A stretch of DNA of 18,812 nt from Candidatus Altarchaeota archaeon (GTDB lineage Archaea > Altiarchaeota > Altiarchaeia > IMC4 > QMZM01). The translations under genes and the position numbers were made by a program. Location of the stretch: the NCBI GenBank assembly GCA_015523055.1, contig WALD01000018.1:1-18812 (forward strand), written 5' to 3'. Positions 13,598 to 18,812 of the stretch are shown piece after piece. The notes under the pieces are model-generated. The model ran no database searches. It was not told the DNA's origin and saw only the letters and a list, made by a program, of their open reading frames with translations. Within the stretch, counting starts at the first letter, position 1. Each line of letters begins with the position of its first letter.

Positions 13598-13616
13598 ATT
13601 GGATAATCCAATTTTT
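13598..13616 (+). terminator. Terminator-like hairpin after the RPA-like gene
   Basis: ATTGGAT (13598-13604), A, ATCCAAT (13606-13612) followed by a short T run. It is 18 bp past the stop codon, as expected for a transcript end. Confidence 0.45.
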
Positions 13617-13656
13617 CGTTATATATCTGCCAGTTCCTACTATTCTTATTGATTTC

Positions 13657-13673
13657 CGGGTTTATTCAACCCG
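13657..13673. repeat. Inverted repeat upstream of the decarboxylase gene
   Basis: CGGGTT (13657-13662), loop TATTC, AACCCG (13668-13673). It lies about 28 bp before the presumed TATA box, a position where a regulator could bind. Role unknown. Confidence 0.3.
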
Positions 13674-13699
13674 AGCGTTCTCATTCCCCTATGTCCATT

Positions 13700-13707
13700 G
13701 TTATAAC
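13700..13707 (+). promoter_or_regulatory. TATA-like box for the mevalonate-branch unit
   Basis: GTTATAAC is centred about 25 bp before the ATG at 13728. This supports that ATG as the first codon of a leaderless mRNA, in preference to the GTG at 13719. Confidence 0.5.
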
Positions 13708-13727
13708 CCCCCCATGTCGTGAATAAA

Positions 13728-14981
13728 ATGAGCCTGCGTAAATTCCTCTCTGAGGTGGGTGTAGAAAAAATCTCAAAGGAGGTTGACCCAAATCTGGAGA
13801 TCGCGAGAATTCTCAATGAGAATCCCAACAGGGTTTTTATTTTTGAAAAGGTCAGGAATTCTCCCTACCGGGTTGTTGGCGGAGTATGCTCCTCCAGGGA
13901 GAACTTTGCCGGATCTCTCGGAGCCAGAAAGGATGAGCTGCTGAGGAGGATTAGCGATGCAATAAACAGTCCCAGCAAGCCAGGTATGGCTGAGAAAGCC
14001 CCCTGTCAGGATGTGGTCGAGAAAGAGGTTAACCTTGATACACTGCCAATCCTCACTCACACGGAAAAGGATATGGGGCCTTACATAACTGCCGGAGTAT
14101 TCGTAGCCAACGATAAGAAATTCGGCTTTAATCTCAGTTTTCATCGTGCAAGTCCCATATCCCGGAACATGCTCGTTGCCAGAATATGCGACAGGGATTT
14201 GATGGAATATCTGAAGAGGGCCGGTGGCGAGCTGGATATTGCCATCTGCATCGGTCTCCATCCCTCTGTCCTTCTTGCAGCAGCAATCTCGGCAGGAATC
14301 AAAACCAATGAATTTGAGGTTGCGAATTCCCTCAATCCTCTTGAGCTTGTAAAATGCAGAACTAATGACCTTCTCGTTCCTGCTGATGCTGAGATAGTTC
14401 TTGAAGGCAAAATAACAGGGAAAAGGCATACTGAGGGGCCATTCCCGGACATAACCGGGACATATGACATAGTTAGGGAAGAGCCGGTCATCGAGATTAA
14501 ATGCATAACGCACAGAAGAGATGCAATCTATCAGTCTCTCTTACCTGCCTCCCCGGAACACAAGCTCCTGATGGGCATGCCCAGAGAGCCGGTGATATTC
14601 AACGCTGTCAATGAGGTCTGTAAATGTGAAAACGTTCTCCTGACTCATGGTGGATGCTCATGGCTCCATGCAGTGGTTCAAATAGACAAAAAAAATCCCG
14701 ATGATGGAATGAAGGCAATAGAGGCCGGATTCAGGGCTCACAAGAGCCTGAAGCATCTCATAGTCGTTGATTCTGACATAAACATCCACGACCCGGAGGA
14801 CGTTGAGTGGGCCATTGCGACCAGATTCCAGGCCGGTAAGGACATGCTGTTTCTCAGGGAAACGGGAAGTTCATTAGACCCCTCTGCTGAAGAAGACAGG
14901 ACCACCTACAAGGTAGGGATTGATGCAACAATTCCCGGTGATAAGGACAAAGACAGGTTTAAAAAAGCAGGATTGGGTTAG
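13728..14981 (+). CDS. UbiD-family anhydromevalonate phosphate decarboxylase
   Basis: A UbiD-type decarboxylase of 417 residues, a class that uses prenylated FMN. Active-site features seen are NLSFHR (135-140) and RHTEGPFPDITGTYD (233-247), the latter holding the catalytic Glu/Asp set of the family, plus SPEHKLLMGMPREP. Archaeal UbiD proteins of this size paired with an aconitase X protein act in the modified mevalonate pathway: they convert trans-anhydromevalonate 5-phosphate to isopentenyl phosphate. The next gene encodes exactly that aconitase X partner, 13 bp downstream, which strongly favours this role over a ubiquinone or aromatic acid decarboxylase. Start ATG 13728 gives MSLRKFLSEV; a GTG at 13719 is a less likely alternative. 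Confidence 0.9.
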   Translation: MSLRKFLSEVGVEKISKEVDPNLEIARILNENPNRVFIFEKVRNSPYRVVGGVCSSRENFAGSLGARKDELLRRISDAINSPSKPGMAEKAPCQDVVEKEVNLDTLPILTHTEKDMGPYITAGVFVANDKKFGFNLSFHRASPISRNMLVARICDRDLMEYLKRAGGELDIAICIGLHPSVLLAAAISAGIKTNEFEVANSLNPLELVKCRTNDLLVPADAEIVLEGKITGKRHTEGPFPDITGTYDIVREEPVIEIKCITHRRDAIYQSLLPASPEHKLLMGMPREPVIFNAVNEVCKCENVLLTHGGCSWLHAVVQIDKKNPDDGMKAIEAGFRAHKSLKHLIVVDSDINIHDPEDVEWAIATRFQAGKDMLFLRETGSSLDPSAEEDRTTYKVGIDATIPGDKDKDRFKKAGLG

Positions 14982-14994
14982 CATCCAGAACGAA

Positions 14995-16260
14995 ATGAAT
15001 CTCACAAAAACCGAACAGAAAATGCTTGATGGCGAAGAGGGGGAAGGGGTCCAGAAGGCGATGGAAATCCTCCTCGCGCTCGGAAAAATCTATGGTGCTA
15101 AGAGGCTTATAGCGGTGAAGAGTGCCCAGGTTGCAGGGGTCAGTTACAAGAATCTTGGCGACGCAGGGCTGGAATTTCTCACTGAATGGGCTGCGAAGGG
15201 ATCAAAGGTCAGAATTCCAACTACCCTCAATCCTGCAGGAATTGACATTGAAAAATGGAAAAGAATGGGAATTTCTGATGAATTCGCAGAAAAGCAGATT
15301 AGAATTATAGAGGTCTACAGGATGATGGGAATCCAGCCCAGCTGCACCTGCACCCCTTATCTTGCCGGGAACCTTCCGGAGAGAGGCGAACATCTTGCGT
15401 GGAGCGAATCCTCGGCCGTTAGTTATGCGAATTCGGTTATAGGGGCAAGGACGAACAGGGAGGGAGGCCCTTCTGCACTGGCTGCGGCAATATCCGGCAG
15501 GACTCCTTACTATGGTCTCCATCTTGATGAGAACAGGACACCAGATCTGGTTGTTGATGTGAGGTGTGAGCTTAACAGCATATCGGACTTTGGAGCCCTT
15601 GGCTACCTTGTTGGAAAGAAGAAAGGAAACTCCATTCCCTGCTTCAGGGGAATCAGAAAAGCCGATTCAGATTCTCTAAAGAGTCTCGGTGCCGCAATGG
15701 CTGCCTCCGGGGCTGTTGCTTTATATCATATCGAAGGAATTACACCGGAGGCGAGGCAGGAATCCCCGGGTTCAACACAGGGGAACGTGACCAAGAGCCG
15801 CAGGATCACGGATATATGTCAGAATTCCGGAGGAATTTCATCACATTCACTGGAAACCCTGACCATAGAAGACCTAGAGGAGGCTTATGAAGCCCTCAAT
15901 TCCAATGCAGATAAGATAGACCTTGTCGCGATAGGATGTCCTCACGCATCCATCAACGAGTTGAAGAAAATCTCAAATCTTCTTTATAAGAAGAAGGTGA
16001 AATCTGAAATGTGGATTACAACATCAAGAAAGATTATTGGTGCTGCAAAGGATGAGGTGATAAGAATAGAAAACGCCGGAGCAAAGGTAATAGCTGACAC
16101 CTGCATGATAGTCGCTCCCATTGAGGAGCTCGGCTTCAAGACGATGGCAACCAATGCTGGAAAGGCAGCATTCTATGCACCATCTCACTGTGGTCTCAAG
16201 GTAAGATTCGGGACCGTTGAGCAATGTGTGGACGCTGCAGTGAGCGGAAGGTGGGAGTAG
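14995..16260 (+). CDS. Phosphomevalonate dehydratase large subunit (aconitase X)
   Basis: Aconitase X (DUF521) catalytic subunit, 421 residues. In archaea it dehydrates mevalonate 5-phosphate to trans-anhydromevalonate 5-phosphate, feeding the decarboxylase encoded just upstream. Family features include LTKTEQKMLDGEEGEGVQKAM (3-23), IPTTLNPAGID, SCTCTPYLAG (116-125; C117, C119), SESSAVSYANSVIGARTNREGGPSALAAAI, GCPHAS (314-319; C315) and ADTCMIVAP (C370). The Cys residues are candidates for the iron-sulphur cluster of this enzyme class. The small swivel-domain subunit needed for activity is not in the window. I chose the ATG at 14995 to match the family start. The longer reading from 14920 overlaps the decarboxylase gene. 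Confidence 0.9.
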   Translation: MNLTKTEQKMLDGEEGEGVQKAMEILLALGKIYGAKRLIAVKSAQVAGVSYKNLGDAGLEFLTEWAAKGSKVRIPTTLNPAGIDIEKWKRMGISDEFAEKQIRIIEVYRMMGIQPSCTCTPYLAGNLPERGEHLAWSESSAVSYANSVIGARTNREGGPSALAAAISGRTPYYGLHLDENRTPDLVVDVRCELNSISDFGALGYLVGKKKGNSIPCFRGIRKADSDSLKSLGAAMAASGAVALYHIEGITPEARQESPGSTQGNVTKSRRITDICQNSGGISSHSLETLTIEDLEEAYEALNSNADKIDLVAIGCPHASINELKKISNLLYKKKVKSEMWITTSRKIIGAAKDEVIRIENAGAKVIADTCMIVAPIEELGFKTMATNAGKAAFYAPSHCGLKVRFGTVEQCVDAAVSGRWE

Positions 16261-16291
16261 CAGGGGGTCCCTTTGGTTTCCCGCTGCCTGA

Positions 16292-17119
16292 CTATCCGGA
16301 CCTCTTAACAATCATAGTCCCCATGCCTTCTTCGGTAAGCAACTCCCCCAGGATTGCATGTTCCCCTGCCTTCACGATATGCACCCGTTTAACATCTTTG
16401 GATATTGCTTTAACAGCTGATTCTATCTTGGGTATCATACCCTCCGTTGCAACCCCCTTTTTAATAATTTTTTCTGCATCTTTGATGGTTAATCTCTTAA
16501 TCAGTCCTCCCTTATCATCCAATACACCCTCCACATTTGTCAGGATAATCATTTTTGTCACCTTCAGTGCCTTTGCAAGTTCCCCCGCAGCCACGTCCGC
16601 ATTAATATTTAATAGCTGTCCCTCTTTAGTGTCTATACCTACTGGAGATACCACCGGAAGATGATTGCTTTCAATTAAATCCTGTATTATCCTTGATTTA
16701 ACCGCAGTCACCTCCCCAACATACCCTAATTCCTCCTTTTTTACCTTCGCTTCAAACAAACCACTCTCTAATCCAACAGCAATGCTGCTCTTTCGATTCA
16801 GTACTCCAGTAATCTCATTATTTACATAATGCAGGGATTTGAGCACAATATCCAGTGTTTTTTTATCTGTTACTCTTTCCCCTCTGATGAATCTCGGTTT
16901 TAATCTGTGTTTTTTCATAGCAGAAGAGATAACAACACCGGCACCGTGTATGACTACCAGGTGTATGCCTGCACCATGGAGCAGAACCATATCCGAAGCA
17001 ACCGAATTCAATACCTTCCTATCTGATAGGATCTCCCCACCAAACTTTATTATAAACGTATGATTTCTAAATTTGTTTATATAATGGAGAGCCTCAATCA
17101 GCTCTTTTGTATCAACCAT
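16292..17119 (-). CDS. argB: Acetylglutamate kinase-like amino acid kinase
   Basis: Amino acid kinase family protein, 275 residues, best matched to N-acetylglutamate kinase of arginine synthesis. Seen are the ATP-site lysine in IIKFGGE (K25), R82 in RGERVTD, LGYVGEV, the substrate asparagines in LLNINADVAAGELA (171-181), ILTNVEGVL, K231 in GMIPKIES, and H254 followed by GELLTEEGMGTMI. The glycine loop that is usually HGGGP or HGGG is HGAGVV here (58-63), and the usual SGKDGG stretch is GLESGLFEA. These changes may alter substrate choice or only reflect divergence. LysZ-like activity on carrier-bound substrates is another option. No other arginine gene is near it. The gene converges on the dehydratase gene and diverges from thiDN. 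Confidence 0.75.
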   Translation of the reverse strand: MVDTKELIEALHYINKFRNHTFIIKFGGEILSDRKVLNSVASDMVLLHGAGIHLVVIHGAGVVISSAMKKHRLKPRFIRGERVTDKKTLDIVLKSLHYVNNEITGVLNRKSSIAVGLESGLFEAKVKKEELGYVGEVTAVKSRIIQDLIESNHLPVVSPVGIDTKEGQLLNINADVAAGELAKALKVTKMIILTNVEGVLDDKGGLIKRLTIKDAEKIIKKGVATEGMIPKIESAVKAISKDVKRVHIVKAGEHAILGELLTEEGMGTMIVKRSG

Positions 17120-17156
17120 TTAACCGTCAATCATCCAATTTTTGTGTCCAGTTATC

Positions 17157-17167
17157 TTCTTATAATT
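17157..17167 (-). promoter_or_regulatory. TATA-like box for argB
   Basis: On the minus strand AATTATAAGAA lies about 40 bp before the argB ATG (17119), predicting a leader of about 17 nt. It touches the first copy of the tandem repeat. Confidence 0.4.
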
Positions 17168-17212
17168 CCCTGAATAAACATAGTTGAGGATTCCCTGAAT
17201 AAATATAGTTGA
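17165..17212. repeat. 25-bp tandem repeat in the argB-thiDN promoter region
   Basis: Two direct copies of a 23-base block (17165-17187 and 17190-17212) begin ATTCCCTGAATAAA and differ at one base. The period is 25 bp, about 2.4 helical turns. The copies overlap the putative argB TATA box on one side and the AAATATA (17201-17207) usable by thiDN on the other. They could be operator sites for a regulator of either gene. Confidence 0.7.
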
Positions 17213-17245
17213 AACAAAACGGCTGAGGTTCAAAATCCATAAGCC

Positions 17246-18556
17246 ATGAAAACAGCACTAACAATAGCAGGCTCCGATTCTTCCGGGGGGGCTGGAATTC
17301 AGCAGGACTTAAAGGTATTCTCCCACTTCGGGATTCATGGGACTTCGGTGGTAACATCAATTACCGCCCAGAATACCCGGGGGGTTCAGAGTGTTCATTC
17401 CCTGTCCGAGGATATAGTTTCTGCACAGCTTGATTCCGTCCTTTCTGACCTGAAACCCTCTGCGATCAAGACTGGAATGCTGTTCAGTTCCGGGATTATT
17501 TCTGTAATCAGAAAGAAGATTGTAAACTACGGGAATCTCGTTGTTGATCCGGTTATGATCTCAACCTCAGGGGACATGCTTCTTGATGAGGGTGCAACAG
17601 AAGAATTAAGGAAACTAATCTCAATAGCAAGGTTATCAACCCCAAACATCCACGAGGCTGAGATTCTATCAGGAATCAGGATAAGGGGGATAGAGGACAT
17701 GGAGGCTGCCGCCAGAGAAATAGGAAACTGCGTTGTAAAGGGGGGGCATCTGGGCTATACTGATGTTCTGAACTGGAACGATGAGATATTCCACTTCCCG
17801 GCAAGATCAATTTCAAGGGCGAAGATTCATGGCAGTGGATGTGCCTTTTCAGCTGCGATAGCATCATGCCTTGCAAATGGCATGGACATTCCCGATGCAG
17901 TAGAACATGCGAAGGAATTCATCACCTCTGCTATCGGGAGGAATTTCCGGGCTGGCTCCGGGTTGAGGTTTGCAGATACCGGGGGGATTAAACTCAGCAG
18001 GACACCAAATGACGGGAGAGGCAGTAAACTACTGAGCAGTCTGGAGGAGGCGGTCAATAGATTTGTCTCAAACGAGGGTTCTTACCGGGTAATGCCGGAG
18101 GTCGGAGTAAACATTGCGATGGCCTTACCAGGTGCAAAAAGACCTGACAGGGTTGCAGGGATTACAGGCAGGATCGTGAAGGATGGAAAGAGGGCGGTCC
18201 CTGTGGGGTCTATCGACTTTGGTGGCTCCTCTCATATCGGAAGAGTCGTTCTGACAGCAATGAAATATGATGCTGATAAAAGAGCGGCAATGAATATCAA
18301 ATTCTCAAATAGAATTCTAAAGGCATGCAGGGAATTAGGGCTGAGCATGGTTGAATTCGACAGGAAAATGCAGCCCAGAGACACGAAGACCATGGAGTGG
18401 GGCATCTCCGAGGCTATAAATAATTTTGGCAGGGTCCCTGATGTGGTCTACGACAGGGGGGGTATAGGAAAGGAGGCCATGATAAGGATTATCGGAGATA
18501 ACGCTAAAGAGGTAGTAGAAACAGCTATAAGGATATACGGGAGAATCAGTCCTTGA
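17246..18556 (+). CDS. thiDN: Bifunctional ThiD-ThiN thiamine synthesis protein
   Basis: Fusion of two thiamine pathway enzymes, 436 residues. The N-terminal ThiD part (1 to about 250) is HMP / HMP-phosphate kinase, shown by TIAGSDSSGGAGIQQDLK (6-23), VVDPVMISTSGDMLL (99-113) and the anion hole GSGCAFSAA (196-204). The C-terminal ThiN part (about 265-436) is an archaeal thiamine-phosphate synthase unrelated to ThiE. It shows MPEVGVNIAMALP, GSIDFGGSSHIGRVVL (321-336) and VYDRGGIGKEAMIRIIGD (401-418). The Arg in DRGG and the complete ThiN core argue for an enzyme rather than the ThiR regulator form. Its last 11 bases overlap the convergent PRC-barrel gene. No TPP riboswitch (CTGAGA / ACCYGAA elements) is apparent in the leader. 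The tandem repeat upstream is a candidate control site. Confidence 0.95.
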   Translation: MKTALTIAGSDSSGGAGIQQDLKVFSHFGIHGTSVVTSITAQNTRGVQSVHSLSEDIVSAQLDSVLSDLKPSAIKTGMLFSSGIISVIRKKIVNYGNLVVDPVMISTSGDMLLDEGATEELRKLISIARLSTPNIHEAEILSGIRIRGIEDMEAAAREIGNCVVKGGHLGYTDVLNWNDEIFHFPARSISRAKIHGSGCAFSAAIASCLANGMDIPDAVEHAKEFITSAIGRNFRAGSGLRFADTGGIKLSRTPNDGRGSKLLSSLEEAVNRFVSNEGSYRVMPEVGVNIAMALPGAKRPDRVAGITGRIVKDGKRAVPVGSIDFGGSSHIGRVVLTAMKYDADKRAAMNIKFSNRILKACRELGLSMVEFDRKMQPRDTKTMEWGISEAINNFGRVPDVVYDRGGIGKEAMIRIIGDNAKEVVETAIRIYGRISP

Positions 18557-18791
18557 CGACAACAACCCTGCTTATCGCATTAACCGAATCGTAGGGAATC
18601 AGAAGGTTGCCGTTCTTGTCTTTCGGATAAGAAACCCTGCCGGCAACATCCGAGAGTGGCTCCACGAGAAGGGATATAAAGTTTCCCGTCTGCTCATCAA
18701 TTATTATGTCATCCACCCTTCCAAGCTCCTCACCACTTACCGTGATAACGGGTTTTCCACCAAGTTGCCTTGCAATAATATAGGTTACCAT
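18546..18791 (-). CDS. PRC-barrel domain protein
   Basis: An 81-residue protein consisting of a single PRC-barrel domain, a small beta-barrel found in photosynthetic reaction centre H subunits and in RimM. Stand-alone copies are common in Euryarchaeota and have no fixed role, though RNA or protein binding is suspected. The typical pattern is seen: ARQLGGKPVITVSGEELGRVDDIIIDEQTGNFISLLVEP followed by LLIPYDSVNAISRVVVVKD. GAGG lies about 7 bases before the ATG. The 3' end overlaps thiDN by 11 bp on the opposite strand, so the two transcripts converge. Confidence 0.9.
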   Translation of the reverse strand: MVTYIIARQLGGKPVITVSGEELGRVDDIIIDEQTGNFISLLVEPLSDVAGRVSYPKDKNGNLLIPYDSVNAISRVVVVKD

Positions 18792-18812
18792 TCTTTCCTC
18801 TATCTTCTATCC

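Noticed and set aside
13773..14513. Long minus-strand open frame (246 aa) opposite the decarboxylase gene
   Set aside because: The plus strand carries an unmistakable UbiD-family protein; the antisense reading has no family features.
17213..17245. TPP riboswitch in the thiDN leader
   Set aside because: The predicted leader is only about 16 nt and lacks the conserved TPP-aptamer elements.

Overview
The window looks like a chromosomal segment of a euryarchaeon with intermediate GC. The evidence is archaeal information-processing genes throughout: GatE, eS6, aIF2gamma, Rpo7, Spt4, eS24, eS27, aTrm56, and the archaeal GTP-dependent dephospho-CoA kinase. There is also the archaeal modified mevalonate pathway, a ThiD-ThiN fusion, an RPA-like zinc/OB-fold protein and a DUF211 protein. 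Several genes have a TATA-like box about 25-28 bp before the start codon and no Shine-Dalgarno sequence, as expected for leaderless archaeal mRNAs. I cannot name the genus from the sequence alone.

Layout: 1-340 holds a 5S rRNA gene followed by small inverted repeats. 339-1221 (minus) is a DUF211 / VIT1-like pair. 1222-1651 is a gene-free stretch with hairpins, a hairpin-type repeat also found beside the 5S gene, and a 40-bp duplication of the 5' end of gatE. 1652-3535 is gatE. 3579-10292 is a long gene train for translation and transcription: eS6, aIF2gamma, an Fcf1-like PIN protein, a membrane pyrophosphatase, Rpo7, Spt4, dephospho-CoA kinase, eS24, eS27 and a DUF429 protein. Many of these genes overlap or nearly touch. 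10334-12224 is a COG2509-type flavoprotein overlapping the tRNA methylase aTrm56. 12230-12871 (minus) is pcm, divergent from an RPA-like protein (12906-13580).

13728-16260 is a two-gene unit encoding anhydromevalonate phosphate decarboxylase and the large subunit of phosphomevalonate dehydratase. Together these convert mevalonate 5-phosphate to isopentenyl phosphate for membrane lipid synthesis. 16292-17119 (minus) is an acetylglutamate kinase-like gene with a changed glycine loop. It is divergent from thiDN (17246-18556) across a region carrying a 25-bp tandem repeat. A PRC-barrel protein (minus) closes the window.

No CRISPR array, transposase or tRNA gene was seen. The most unusual signals are a large excess of the palindrome GAATTC across the window (about 46 by eye), the duplicated gatE 5' end around a hairpin-bearing insert, and the paired promoter repeats before thiDN. 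I did not find a clear new multi-gene defence or metabolic system.
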